64,000 nucleotides of DNA from Planoprotostelium fungivorum (GCA_003024175.1 MDYQ01000138.1:1-64000), one strand, 5' to 3'; shown: positions 45,210 through 56,929, counted from the first letter of the stretch. Numbers and translations are program-made. The notes: generated by a model from the sequence alone, not told the origin.

Positions 45210-46644
45210 ATGGCTGATGGTAGCAACTCACATCATGGGTGACTGACGACCGACGAATTTTGCTTCTTACGACGACGGTAGGAAGAGTCCAGTCTTCGGC
45301 CGCATCAGGAGGAATGTGCACGCTGGACTCCAAGAAGAGGACGAGCCAACCAGCGAAAATTTCCGCAGCGTCGGCGAGCTGTTTCGAAACAACCGCAAGT
45401 GGTCGAAAGACAAGGTGGGATGTGATGTTAGACACGACCTTCTAATCATCATCGCAGGTCCGTAACGATCCGGAATACTTCTCCCGGTTAGCTCATCTCC
45501 AAAAGCCTAAATTGTTGTGGATCGGTTGCAGTGACAGCAGGTGAGCGTGATGATGGATCACACGATTTTGAACCCGACAGAGTCCCCGCCAATCAGATCA
45601 TTGGCTTGGCTCCTGGTCAAGTCTTCGTCCACAGAAACATCGCCAACGTAGTCACACACACAGACGTTAATGTTCACTCTGTGATTCAATATGCCGTGGA
45701 AGTTCTGAAGGTGACTCGAAATCCAGCCCATCCTCTAATCACTTCGAAGGTCGAACACATTGCCGTCGTCGGTCATTACGGTTGTGGTGGAGTAGTCGCC
45801 TGCACTAAGAATAATTCGCATGGCTTCATCGATTGGTGGTTGAGATCCATCAAGGAGGTATACGAAACTCACAAAAGCGTCCTATCTCTCTGCAAAGGTA
45901 CAAAGGAAAAGGAGGATCGTCTGGTAGAGCTCAGTGCGTGATGATGTCAAAACGTTTCATCGGTATAATTGACGACAGATGTGGTGCACTCTGCACTGAA
46001 CGTGAGTAAGAGCCACACCGTACAGTCAGCCTGGGCCAATGGTCAGAAGGTGATCCACATCTACGTTTCGGAAGCATCTGATTCTTTCAGTTGAGCGTTC
46101 ACGCTTGGTGTTATGGATTAGAAGACGGTCTCTTGGTCGATTTAGACGTATCTCAACATGGTATCTCAGATGAGATTGATTCCATATATCACGTACACGT
46201 CGACGATCACAAAATTCGAGTGAGCAATCGTCCTCTGAAATCGGATCCATCTATGTCATCATCTTCCTCATCTCATCGTCTGTGTCATCGCATCACCGTC
46301 ACATCAGATCTCACCTCCACCAGAGCAACCTTCACACCGCAACCAACCACGCGGACCTGTCCCCCGTCAACCGCCCGCACAACGCAAACTCTCCCGTGAC
46401 GTCGAGAGCCAAAGACATTCTAAAGAGGCAGCACGACGTGGTCGATTACGTGCTGAGCGACGTACCACGCCACGACACCAAGTTTGAACCCATCAAAGCG
46501 ATGAGCCGGTTAGATGTCAAGGGAGATGGCTTGCAGATCACGAAAAACCGCCAGCTGAAGCAGGGCACGACGTCAGGGCACGGCCTACCCGAGTTGAAAG
46601 AGTCCAAGGATAGGGCTCACACGAATGATACATCCGTCTCGTGA
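45210..46644 (+). CDS. Beta-class carbonic anhydrase with long C-terminal tail
   Basis: Catalyses CO2 + H2O to bicarbonate and a proton. The ATG at 45210 begins a short exon, MADGSNSHHG, spliced to an N-terminal region with VGELFRNNRKWSKDK. The zinc and catalytic motifs are present: GCSDSR (Cys ligand and Asp-Arg dyad) at an exon end (about 45530), then VFVHRNIANVV, and HYGCGG (His and Cys ligands, about 45775-45795). The domain continues through KSHTVQSAWANGQK and LSVHAWCYGLEDGLL, which matches the family's HGWVYDLKTGLL block. After the domain comes a tail of roughly 110 residues (about 46310-46644), basic and polar, probably disordered and absent from typical beta enzymes. I see no targeting signal. 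TGA is at 46642-46644. Introns are short, GTGA...AG. Confidence 0.93.
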
Positions 46645-46811
46645 TGGTGTCTTGTATTTCTGACTGAATGAACGAGGCACACCTAACACAAGCGAGAACC
46701 TATGGGGATGTGCGTTTTCTCAGGTTAGATGGTTGATACGAATACATGTCAAGTTGGTTCGAATTAAAATACGGCGGAATCTTTTATTTCATGAGAGCAA
46801 ATGAAAGAGTC

Positions 46812-47852
46812 TTAGTTTCCTGATCCACCAGCAGAATATCTAGGGTTACGGTTTCCAGTCAACTTCCACTGCACGTTCTTGATGACGTCGTTCTTGTTGC
46901 TGGTGTCTCTGCCAAACAGCTGTCCGAAAGCGGACTTCATGATGTCGATGGAACCTGATCAAGATGTGAGACGCTGTCGGTGAGGATTTGTCTCCGTCTC
47001 ACCGGGAGTTCTGACCCAGCGGTGATCGAAGGCATCGCCGATGTAGAGGGTCATGGACTTTCCATTGTTGGGGTTGGTCACAATGGCCTCCAAACCACAG
47101 TAGTTCTTGATGTATGTGGGGTACATGGGGTTGCCCCACACGGCGTTGGATCCGTTGGTCATCTGGCTGATGTCCTGATTTCGTATGAGTCATACTCATG
47201 CACGAAGGGGGTGAAAGGCCTCACGGGAGCGAAGACGGGGGACCAATCGTTGTAAGGGAAGCCACACCATGATCTTCCATTGGTAGAGTCGCCAGAAGCA
47301 GAGGCTCTGTACCAACTACCGATGCCAGATTGCTGTCCGTGGAAAGCAGAGACTCCAGGTGGCCAAGGGGCAGCGGTGAGCTGCTTCCATGCGATGGAGT
47401 ATGATTCCTCTGAGCAGGAATCAGATATCGATCGATTGTGATTGACGATTACGAAAGATCACCCCACAAGGACCACTTTCCACTGCTCTTTCCCTCTTGA
47501 CGGATGCACTGGGTGATGATGTTGCCCATGGCATCCCAGCAGAAACCACCGTTGTTATTGACAAAGGCAACGGCCTATGATATTTAGACCAACAGATGTG
47601 TGATACTGATTCCTACGGCACCTGATATGTGGCCCCGTCGAGAGTTCTAACGTCGTGGCTGAAGTTACCGCTGGCACCTGAACCGCATGCCTTCTCTCTT
47701 AATCTCCACCAATCGTCTTCTGGGAGTCCACTGAGAGCTATCCCATGTCAGCCGCCGTTGACAGCATGCAACTCACATCCTCCGGCACAATCGGCGGCTG
47801 AGACCAGGTATCCGGCGCTGACCAACAGGAAGAGGGTTGCGATGAGGCGCAT
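46812..47852 (-). CDS. Secreted double-psi beta-barrel (expansin/barwin-like) protein
   Basis: The ATG at 47852 starts a signal peptide (MRLIATLFLLVSAGYLVSA) followed by CAGG. The middle exons contain FVNNNGGFCWDAMGNIITQC and aromatic-rich sequence (SWCGFPYNDWSPVFAP). The C-terminal domain (about 47150-46815) fits a double-psi barrel: YCGLEAIVTNPNNGKSMTLY, then GDAFDHRW, then SIDIMKSAFGQLFG and the closing strand VQWKLTG. In expansins, barwin and related proteins this fold acts on or binds polysaccharide; the catalytic Asp of lytic members may be the D in IGDAFD, but this is inference. The protein ends SAGGSGN with TAA 46812-46814, followed by an ATAAAAG-type signal. Cell-wall loosening of prey or cyst-wall work are both possible. 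Confidence 0.68.
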
Positions 47853-48309
47853 CCTTGAAAAATGCTGTTTGTAATGTTTTCCTTCGGTATGTCAATACCT
47901 CGAGCTCTGGCACTCTTCAAAATCTCTTTGGCAGGGTCCGCGGTATGGCATATTCAAAGGTGCCTACAGCATCGTGTGAGGATGTTGTACCTTCATGGTA
48001 TGGTTATGAAGAGGAGAGCGGACTCATCATCGCGATGTAATGCATCGAGCCACGTGATGAATTCGATCTTTTTTCATCTCACTGGAAAGATGTTCCTGTA
48101 GCTACCCACCTTTCGATCGATGGAAGATGGCTGGTAGGATTCCGCCGCTGCTGTACGTCTGTCGGACAAAGACTAAACCTCGACAATAACACCACCTTCT
48201 TGTGTTCTTTGTAGAAGCTTTACATCTATGCACTTCATCCTCTGTACATCCACGTACGATATTCAGAAATAAATGACGAATAAATCATCGGTTCATTTTA
48301 TTATCACAA
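47853..48309. other. Intergenic spacer
   Basis: About 460 bp between two minus-strand secreted-protein genes. No coding or RNA feature supported. Confidence 0.5.
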
Positions 48310-49521
48310 TCAGTTCTTGGCGATCACACGTCCACGGCCTCCGTGTCCAGATCTTCCTCCGAAACCAGATCTACCCTCATGACCAGATCTACCCTCATGA
48401 CCAGATCTGCCTTCCTCTCCAGTTCTACCACCGCCTCCGGTCCAGGGGGGTCTATCGGTGGGCCTTCCACTGCCACCTCCGGTCCAGGGGGGTCTCTCGG
48501 TGGGTCTCCCGGTGGGAATCCAAGTTGGCCTCTCGGTGGGCCTCGTGTGGTTACGATCCGTTGGGAATGGGAAGGGTCGGTCCGTTGGGAAGGGTCGGTC
48601 GGTGGGGTGAGGGAAGGGGCGGTCGGTGGGGTGAGGGAAGGGACGGGTGTGGTTACGATCCGTTGGGAAGGGTCGGTTGGTTGGGTGAGGGAAGGGACGG
48701 GTGTGGTTGCGATCCGTTGGGAAGGGGAAAGGGCGAGTACCATTGGTAGGCTGAGGCTGTTCGGTGGGCTCTGGTTGCTCGGTTGGCTGGGGCTGCTCGG
48801 TGGGATCAGGTTGTTGAGTTGGCTGTGGCTGATCGGTGGGCTGCGTGTCGATGGAAGATGATGTGGGGGTGGGTCCGTTGCAGTGATCGACGGAGAAAGG
48901 TCTCTCTCCGACCCAGTTGCCTGGGGGAGAGTAATCGCAGACGACAAATTTCCAAGTGGGGAAGGCATCTCCGAATGGAGAGTTGGTCTTGCAGACGGCC
49001 CAGCCACAACCGACGAGGTTGCTCGAGTCCCAGACGACCTGTGAGGAAATGAGATGGATGGAATCCGGGAGGTGTCATGTCATACCTGGGTGAAATGTCC
49101 ACAGCCGTTGGGGCAGTTGTTGTTGATGCAGTCGTAATCCTTGCCCTCATCGACCCAAGAGCCGACAGCGCCACGAATGTCATCTGCGGAAATGCTATCT
49201 GATAGAGAGTTAGATATGGAAGATGCGAACGTGTTTGATGTACCTCCGGAGCTGGCGAAGATGTTCTCTCCTCTATCTCCACGGTTGCTGTTGTGCTGGA
49301 ACTGGCATTGCTGCATAATGTGAGATTCCTCCCATTGAGTCGTAGGTGTGTCTCACCTCAGCGTAGGCTTGGGCTACTGAAGCCGACGCGGTGTCCCAGT
49401 TGATCTGCTGCAATCCATATTGGTTCCTCGCAGCCGTATGAGTCTGAATGACGGCATCGATGTTATCATCAGCCAAAGCGGCTCCAGCCAGGAGGCAGAG
49501 CAGGAGGGTGGACTTGTTCAT
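48310..49521 (-). CDS. Secreted CAP (SCP/TAPS) domain protein with Pro-rich and Gly/Arg tail
   Basis: The ATG at 49521 opens a signal peptide (MNKSTLLLCLLAGAALA). The CAP domain starts VIQTHTAARNQYGLQQINWD, then CQFQHNSNRGDRGENIFASS, and crosses an intron at the signature GCGHFTQV/VWDSSNLVGCG (about 49110-49010). WKFVVCDYSPPGNWVGERPF closes it. The tail is a stack of low-complexity blocks: about eight QPxPTEQ-type units, then repeats of NHTRPFPHPTDRPFP type, then PTERPPWTGGG and a GRSGHEGRSGHEGRSG end, closing RVIAKN with TGA 48310-48312. The correct frame through the tail is the one continuous with the CAP exon. CAP proteins bind sterols or act as extracellular toxins or inhibitors; the tail suggests wall or matrix binding (inference). 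Confidence 0.85.
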
Positions 49522-49795
49522 CTTCCCGACGGTGTTGAAATGATGTCTCTTCCACCAGAGACAAAGGCCTTTCTTAACGTGAAGACTCGCGGTTTGATGA
49601 CAAGAGTGTCAAACTGAAAACAAATACCATCTTTTCGGTGCCAGCGGTCTGTCTCACGTCTGCGCTGGAGCAGCTGTGTATAAAATAATTCAGTATTACA
49701 CTAGGTCGACTTCACGATGGAGGCCACAGACATCATCACATCCTGCGGAGATTCGTTTTTATATACAAAAGTAGGTGTATGATTACAGGAATTGC
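49522..49795. other. Intergenic spacer
   Basis: Holds the upstream region of the CAP gene. A TATTTTATA-like run on the minus strand at about 49675-49690 is a possible TATA box. Confidence 0.35.
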
Positions 49796-52235
49796 TTAGA
49801 GGGTAAGTAACGCGAGGATGGTGAGGAAGCCGCAGAAGGATAACGCACTCGAGGAGTTGTCTTTCAGAATCACTCCACTCTGAGCCGTCTTCAGAGAATC
49901 CGCGTTCGTGTCTACACCCTCATCCGATGTGTCGGTCGTGGTGGTTTCATCTGCTCATTTCCATCAGCATTTCAAAGACATCACATGATAGAGATCTCAC
50001 CCGACAATATGACATAGCGATAAGGTAGAGAGCCCGAGACAACGATGGGCCGGACGAAAACGACTCCCCCCGTCTCGGTGGTGATGACCACCGGCGACGT
50101 CGATACCATCTGTGTCGACTCATCAACCAGCCTGATCCATTCAGCCGACACCGAAGAACTGAAGACGATGGTCGAGTTCTCTCGCATGGTGATGATGGAG
50201 GGCGTCATCTCAGAGTGGGACACGTGTGATTCCAGGGAGGGTATGGGGATGGCTGTGTCGGTCAGGTTTGACTCGTTGTAGACGATCGATCACCTCTACC
50301 CCCGGTTCCGTTCGTGATGAGAACTTGTACCGTCGACGGTGAGAAACTGCAGATGGGTACGGATATGCCAAAGTTTTGGAAGTTGGCGATGAATGCTGAT
50401 GGTGAACGGAAAGAACTCAGAAAGGCGGGAGATTTAGATCCCTTGAGTGCAGACACGGTCAAGCAAGTGAATTCGGGCAGGGTAAAAAATCCCATGAATA
50501 GACTTTCGGAGGGGGAGGCGGGCAGGTTGTAGTTGGCTGTGGGGATAAGAGGGGGGAGGTAAAGATGGACCCACGTAATGTGTACCAACGGAGGGTGGAA
50601 TTTTTGAGAAAGTGAGCGAAGATGGGTGTTTCAGAATCTCTGCGACATCGTCAGCACCTCTGATCATGATGATGATCTTGGTGATCGTCTCGATGATGTT
50701 CGTGATGATCATCTCGATGATCAGGTACTCACATGACGACATCATTGGGGATGATCGAGTGGAGGCTGCCGTTCACGATCTGATACAATCTTATCTCGTC
50801 CCTTGCGTATTGAAATTTCAAGCCGATCGGAACAGGAGTCGAAATCTCCGTGACTGATCCGTTCGTTCCGTGAGACACTCCATCACTGACGGCCGCGACG
50901 TTCATCGCTGAAATTTCATCGGTATTCACGCGAAATTTCAAACACACCATAGGGTAAGACGGAGAAGGTAGCGGGGGTGGAGGCTGTGACGGTATAAGCC
51001 GTACCGAAAATTCCGCGACTTTTCGTGATGGGATAGAAGGGTGCCCCCGCTTGGCTCGCGTTCGTCACGAAATTAAATCCTTTCAGATCGAAATAAACCA
51101 GCCCCGTTGTAGACGCTATCTCCCGTCAATCTACAACTCGCCACGAGGCGTCTCACCCGACGTGACGTAAAAGTTGAAGACCTGGGTACCATTTGGAATT
51201 GTCATCGATTTTCCCGCTTGTATCTCGTACACTGCGTTCTCGTACAGAGTCAAATCAATGCTACCGGTGCCTTCTGCGTACAGACAGTACCAGTTTGAAT
51301 CGAGTGGAGCCGTTGGGTATTTGGATGTGTCGGCCGCGAGATCCTTTTCAATGGATGCGTTGGACTCCCAGAAGACGGTGGAGTCGTTTCTCTTCGGTAT
51401 GCCGCAGACTGGACGGGGCAGGGTGATGGTCTGAGGTGAATCGGGGAAGAAGAGAGTGGGAGCTGTTGGGGTGTCAGTGATCGGCGGACAGATCATCACG
51501 GTGAGATGATGGAGTGATGATCGATCGGGGAGATGTAGTGGTGATGATGATGAGTCTTGTGATGATGGGAGAAGAGATGGACTTGATGATGGCCATGGAT
51601 GTTCGCATGATGAAAGATGGTGTGCTGACCCGTGATGGATACGGTGATGTTCGTGCTGCCGTTGTAGTGGGAAGGAAGTACTTGAAGCCAAAAGTGAGTC
51701 TGAGTTGTGTCGGTGAAGTGACGCAGGTTGAAGAGTCCAGAAGAATAGGCGGGAACGGTGGAGAGGGTAGAGCCAGCCGTCGCTGACACCAGATAGACAT
51801 GAGGTTCGGTGGAAATGACACCATCTTGAGGCAAAGGAGAAAAGTCTAAAGAGGTTAGATCGTGTTGGGGGAGAGGGTCTCACCACTCTCTGTGATGTTG
51901 ACGGTGACCATTCCTTTCGTGGAGATGATGTCATTGATGCAAGTGATGGTGATGGAATAATTGGGGATCGAGTGATCTGTAGAACACTTCCCTGTGGTTC
52001 GATCAGACACTGGAGATTGATGATTGGATGGCGTTTACATGAGATTGGATCAGCTTGGATGTTCCAGAGGCCCGAACCAGTGAGTGGTCTCTGTTTGAAA
52101 ACGATCACACCATAGTTGGTGGTCGTCTGATGTACTTGCGTATGTCAATCATCATCTCTTGTATGTACGAACCTGTGGAGGCAGCACATACGAAACTGAT
52201 AAAGGAGAGGAGGAAGGATATGTATATGTGTTTCA
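49796..52235 (-). CDS. Large surface protein with cadherin-like repeat and C-terminal anchor signal
   Basis: The ATG at 52235 starts a signal peptide (MKHIYISFLLSFISFVCAAS). The next exons read TTNYGVIVFKQRPLTGSG and, after a small intron, HSIPNYSITITCINDIISTK followed by VTVNI, a pattern like the last strands of a cadherin repeat. Further beta-rich, Thr/Ser/Asn-rich exons follow (YNGSTNITVSITG; GSIDLTLYENAVYEIQAG; GTAYTVTASTPATFSVLPYG), several with N-glycosylation sites. The C-terminus has a Thr-rich spacer and a hydrophobic end, SALSFCGFLTILALLTL, directly before TAA 49796-49798, as in GPI-anchored proteins. About eight introns are present, some with half-sites (51114-51123, 51130-51142). 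Domain identity is weakly supported; the secretion and anchoring signals are strong. Adhesion is a plausible role. Confidence 0.68.
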
Positions 52236-52550
52236 TCGTGTCGAGTCAATAGTGGAATGATGTGGACGACGCCATATCGTCTGCGCATCTTGACAGTGGA
52301 AAGGCGGAAGAGCAGAGGAAATAGACATTTTCATTTTGGAAGCCAACCCTTGGAATGGACGACCTCGCACTTTCCTCACAGAATCTATTCATCTGATGCG
52401 TTTTGAATTTCAAAATAAAATGACGCAAAAATCATACATCAGTCTGAGACGAGCGCCTCCGTTGCATGGCCGTCTAGATGTCCAGCGTGGTATCCATCAT
52501 ACGTCTCCTCTCATCCTTTCATTTATTCTCCTCCATCTAATCCAACTCCT
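52236..52550. other. Intergenic spacer
   Basis: About 315 bp between the carrier gene's 3' end and the start of the surface protein gene, both minus strand. Nothing recognised. Confidence 0.5.
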
Positions 52551-54117
52551 TCATAATGTGTCTGCCCCCAGAGATGTTCTGATAAATTCGCTGAGAGGTA
52601 GAGACACCAAAAACAACGGCCCCAATCTCATGTAGTTCGGCGTCCATCCTTTCATCAGAGACAGCCACCCCTCATTTCGTATCGTCTTCACGAGACAATC
52701 GACCGAACCTCTATACATCTGTTTCTTGGTTCCCCCTGTCCTCCTTCAACTCTACCCCGAATTCTCCTCCTCACCCTTTTGTGCATCGCTCATGATCCGT
52801 GTCTTAATGACATCGGCGGGATTGACACAAGTCGTCGTGATGAGGCCAGAGACGATGCTGGCGATGACGTGTGTCGATGTCCCGTCGATGAAGTGTCCGC
52901 TGTGGATGAGAAACCGTTTCGTCTGATCGTAAGAGCTCATCTGTGAGGCTGTGAGGACGGAAGCACGGACGACCGTCGGGCCACCACCTGCGTTCGAGAT
53001 GAGATGGAAGATGTAGAGGGCGACGATGATGGATCATGTGATTCGAAATGACGATCGTGATGTGCGATCATGAACGTGATGTGAAAATGTATCGCGATGC
53101 CATGATATAATCAAATCACATCAGCGATGATGTTCTCATCGCGATAAGTGATCTGATGTACGGTGCGAAGTCTCACCCTTCCACAGAGACTGTATCCCTC
53201 CAGTTCTTCCGATGTCTACGAATGTTCCGATGACACCTCTCGTGGGCGAATTTGGCCCTGTCACGTCAGACGTTGTACGATGAGTGAGACATCGCACGAT
53301 CACACACCAGGCGCCATCTGATACCGAATCTTCACCAGATCTGTCGGTGTGGCTATGACAGCACCTAGAGCACCACTGCACATGCCCGCAACGATCTACA
53401 ACGAGTCGGAATCTCTTCGTTGAAGATGAGACGTGATGTGATGATGCGATGTCTATGCAGATGGACTGTACCTTCTGCCAGAGGTAGATGTCCTCCTTAC
53501 CAGCTCCTTCGTGAGCCAATTGTGCTTTGAACAAGTCGTAGAGGCCCATACGTAGAGAAGAGTACGAAGCATCTCGCATCATGGACGGTGCCACGCCTCG
53601 CATTAACCCTCTAACATATCCTTTCGTTCTTCAATTCGGTGTCATTTCAATTCCTATCCACCTTCTTCTCGATAGATCAGGCTTCCTGCTTGATAAAAAC
53701 CAGTGTACTTCATGTTCGAGTACAGACTGGTGCCAGCTGATTGCAATTGACTCTGTGTCTGTAATCGCACCTGTTTTCATGTCACGATGAATCCGAATTG
53801 GCTGTCTTCACTTTGATAACGTCCATCGGATTGAGTAGGAGAGATAGGGCCATGTTACTCAATCCTCCCGCGATCAATTTGGCACCCGTATCACTCGACA
53901 GAGGCTTATGTTGTGCTGCGATCTCTTTGGCGTGTGCCTCTGTGTGAGACATGTGTCGAGCATGGTGGGTTAGGGGATCGACCACGACTGGTGTATCGAT
54001 GGGACAATTCGGATGCTCTTCTATAATGGGTGATGCCCTGTGCCTCTTATCGCCATCGCTTTCGCCCATCTCTGCCTTGCGATTCCGCCTTGTAATTTGT
54101 CGCAAACTACAAGGCAA
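52551..54117 (-). CDS. Mitochondrial carrier (SLC25), UCP/dicarboxylate-like
   Basis: Three repeats with the PxDxxK/R carrier signature are present: NPMDVIKVK (about 53840), TPTDLVKIRYQM (about 53330) and NPADVIKTRI (about 52800). Helices such as GAKLIAGGLSNMALSLLL, MCSGALGAVIA and VIASIVSGLITTTCV precede each, and matrix loops follow (RGLMRGVAPSMMRDASYSSL; SLMKGWTPNYMRLGP). SSLRMGLYDLFK resembles the UCP and dicarboxylate/oxoglutarate carrier group. An N-terminal extension of about 60 residues is polar and His-rich, longer than usual; the internal Met at 54069 is an alternative start. The protein ends FIRTSLGADTL with TGA 52551-52553. The transported substrate cannot be told. About six introns are present. 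Confidence 0.9.
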
Positions 54118-54721
54118 TATTGCCCATTTAATGCTCTATTGCTACATGCAGCTGACCCCCATCTTTGCATTAGAATCAGTGCTGAAAGTCATCACTGTTC
54201 GCCTACAATTCGAGTTGCCACAGGATATGCACTAGCGGAATGCATGACGATGATACGATACCGGCACGTCTCGATCGATCTTTTCCTCTCCATTGTTCTC
54301 ATCGAGAGGATAGACATCATTTGACCACAGTTTCTTGGAGAAGTTTCCGTAAGTCTACACAAGTCACTACGGATGATAACAACATTGTTGGCAAACTCAA
54401 GAAAGGAACACGTCGAGTAAATCGATCATTCTGCATCATCTCCACGCAGCAGGTTTGGACGTAAGCGAAAAGATTTGATGAACCAAGACTATCTAGTTGA
54501 ATCGACATATAGGTTAGCATCCGAGCTTCTGTTCTTATGTCTGCATCCTCCGTTGAGAACATCAATCAACACATGTGCAAATTTATCAGTGGTAGAAGAG
54601 TAATCAAGTTGAAGTGTACAGCACCGCTGGCACGATCAATCAAATCGATTTACAAACCCCCACGGAAAATCGGGAGATTATAGAGTTTTCGCTGGACTTC
54701 AGACACATCCATCCATATCCA
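54118..54721. other. Divergent intergenic region
   Basis: About 600 bp between the carrier (minus) and saposin (plus) start codons. A frame runs into the saposin signal peptide from upstream, but the hydrophobic signal begins at 54722. No gene supported. Confidence 0.5.
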
Positions 54722-55335
54722 ATGCGGCTCTCCATCTTCTTCGTCTTCCTGGTCGTCCTATCTTATGTGTCTGCGGATCCACCTGTATGCAGGATTTGCC
54801 GCAACATTGTGAACGAGATCAAAAAGTTTCAAGGACCCACTGATGGCCTTCAAAACTTTTTAGACAATTGGTGCGATACATTACCAGCATCTGGTTTGGT
54901 GAGTTTCAACATGAATGGACTTGAAATCCATATATGTATTGACCGAAAATGTAGTGCAAAAAGTTGGTCGCCATGTTTTTACCTCAAATGCAAGACGATC
55001 CATCGGATTCTATCTGCAGCATCTTACATCTTTGTCCTCCAATTGTCTTCGTGGTCGATCCCGTTGTCAAAGAAATGGTGAAACAAAATACCCATCGTTC
55101 ACCCTCTAACCTCCCCGTAGAAAAATTAACTGCCAATGAATCGAGTTCATCCAATCTAATCAAATTCCAATTCAAAGGACGACCACGAAGGAACAGTGCC
55201 GATGAAACCTGTACAATAAACCATCTGCTCTTATTGGATACAAAGTCCTCTGAAATGGTGACACGCCCGACAATCATGGAGGTCGTCCTAGGTCGTCCTT
55301 TGATTCAGGTTCGATCATGTTCACTCACTGCATGA
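54722..55335 (+). CDS. Secreted saposin B-domain protein
   Basis: The ATG at 54722 starts a signal peptide (MRLSIFFVFLVVLSYVSA). The saposin pattern of six Cys is complete after splicing out the intron at about 54899-54956: VCRICRNIVNEIKKF, LDNWCDTLPASGL, then CKKLVAMFLPQM and ICSILHLC. Spacing (CxxC, C, C, Cx5C) matches amoebapore and saposins. Such proteins bind or permeabilise membranes; in amoebae they kill bacteria in phagosomes or help lipid hydrolases. After the domain the frame runs on for about 90 residues of basic, Ser-rich sequence to TGA 55333-55335, possibly cleaved off or partly intron. An AATAAA at about 55214 suggests an earlier gene end may also be used. The stop is only 9 nt from the stop of the converging gene. 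Confidence 0.82.
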
Positions 55336-55344
55336 TACAACATT

Positions 55345-56929
55345 TATTCATCCATATTTGACACAGAAGATGGTGTGGCCTTGACTTCGACTTCTTTGAC
55401 TTTACTGTCCCCGCTCGTGCCGGTTCCGTTCGTGCTAGACCGTAGTAGACCTGATCGCCAGTCATTCCATCAATCATCGTCATCCTCTGCTCACTCGTGC
55501 TGAACCACACTTTGATTCTACCCAGAGGCATATAAATCTCTGCACGTCACATCAGATGAGAGAACGGGAGATGAAGAGAAGAGTCACCCAAGATCATGAA
55601 TGAGACGACGATGCGAATGGCGAAGGTGATGGAATTTCTTGAATAGATGGATTGAGCGGTGGTCGATATGGCCTGAAGAGAGTCAATTGAGACCGTTCGT
55701 GGAGGTCATCTGATGGATTCACCGAGTTCAATGCCACGATCTGGACCGAATTGATGATCTGTAAGATGAGGATGATGACCATCTTGGACGTGATCTGATC
55801 TGATGAGACTCTTCTATAATGAATTAAAGTCTCACGCACCGATTTAATCTTGGCCGACATCGTCTCGGGCATCAGTTTGATGAGACGATATCCGTAGATG
55901 AAGAAGGCGACACCACAGCCGAGCCAAACGCATGCGTAGAAGGCATTGGCGAAGGCAAAGAACACGATCCAGCCAAATGGATTCGAGATGAGAAGTCCAC
56001 CGATCGTCTGATGTCCATCAGTCATATGAGATGGATGGGTCATCACCCTCGCGAGCCACATGATGAACGAAGCGCCTGTGATGGCCAAGAAGGGTATCTT
56101 GAAGCGTTGGAGAAAAGTGAGACTCGTCATCACTTCTTCGATGGTGAGCTCTCCGACGTAATTGGAGTTGACCTTCTTCATCATGTCGCGAGTCTTGATG
56201 GACTTCATCGTCACTTGATAGATCTCGGCCCTGTTTCGAAGGTGAGAATTCTAAATCGAATCCGGCTCTCCATCTCACCAGTGCAGAAGCATGACGGTGA
56301 AAAGGAGAACATAGAGCCAGTCGATGAAGTAATAGATGGCATTGTATGCACCGTATGGTAATATGTTGAATAGCCCCCAATAATCGAGAGCGGACAAGAG
56401 GAACATCACTGTGATGTGTCACGTATCATCCCGGATGGTGGATGTCTTTAGACTCACGGAAGCAGATGAAGCCGTCTGTGATGAGAGAGAATTTGACCAC
56501 TTTACGGACACCGGGCTGGGTGTCGACGACCTTGACGGACTTGTGTCTAAACTCTAAGAACAGACGCCAAAGGATGAGAGACATCAAGATGAAACTGATG
56601 GCAGCCGAGACGACACGAAGAACCACGACTCCGGTTGGGTTATCCTGATAGATATCTACTTCGGATCAGATCCGACATCCTATGAGGCCGACGCCGTCTC
56701 ACTTCGAGAGCACAGGTGTGTCATCTTCGTTCCATTCACAGTGGGCGAGAACCTCCTGCAGTATTTCAGCGGCTGCGGCTCAGACGTGCACCTCTCACGC
56801 TGGGTAACACCGACAGATGCCGTTCGTCTGACACACACCCAACCCCCCACAGTCCGTACACTTTGGGGCGAGTCCATCGACCGAATAGAAGACGGTGAAG
56901 AGGACCGCTGCGATGAATGCCTTGTTCAT
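55345..56929 (-). CDS. EGF-like plus seven-helix membrane protein (copy 2)
   Basis: The ATG at 56929 opens a signal peptide (MNKAFIAAVLFTVFYSVDG). The Cys-rich module CTDCGGLGVCQTNGICRC resembles an EGF fold. TM1 is VLRVVSAAISFILMSLILW, after PTG. Further exons carry KVVKFSLITDGF, the matching block SLTFLQRFKIPF, AFYACVWLGCGVAFFIYGY and MVIILILQIINSVQIVAL. The last exons, recovered by splicing, read AIRIVVSFMIL then EIYMPLGRIKVW, matching LELYMPVHQYKKW of copy 1, and end in a Ser/Thr/Gly tail with TAA 55345-55347. Copies share helix order, several motifs and splice sites, but differ across most of the sequence, so the duplication is old. Role unknown; a surface receptor is the simplest idea. 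Confidence 0.75.

Noticed and set aside
48324-49007. A 227-codon minus-strand ORF rich in Pro and Ser
   Set aside because: It overlaps the CAP gene in another frame. The frame continuous with the CAP signature and ending in the Gly/Arg tail is the supported one.
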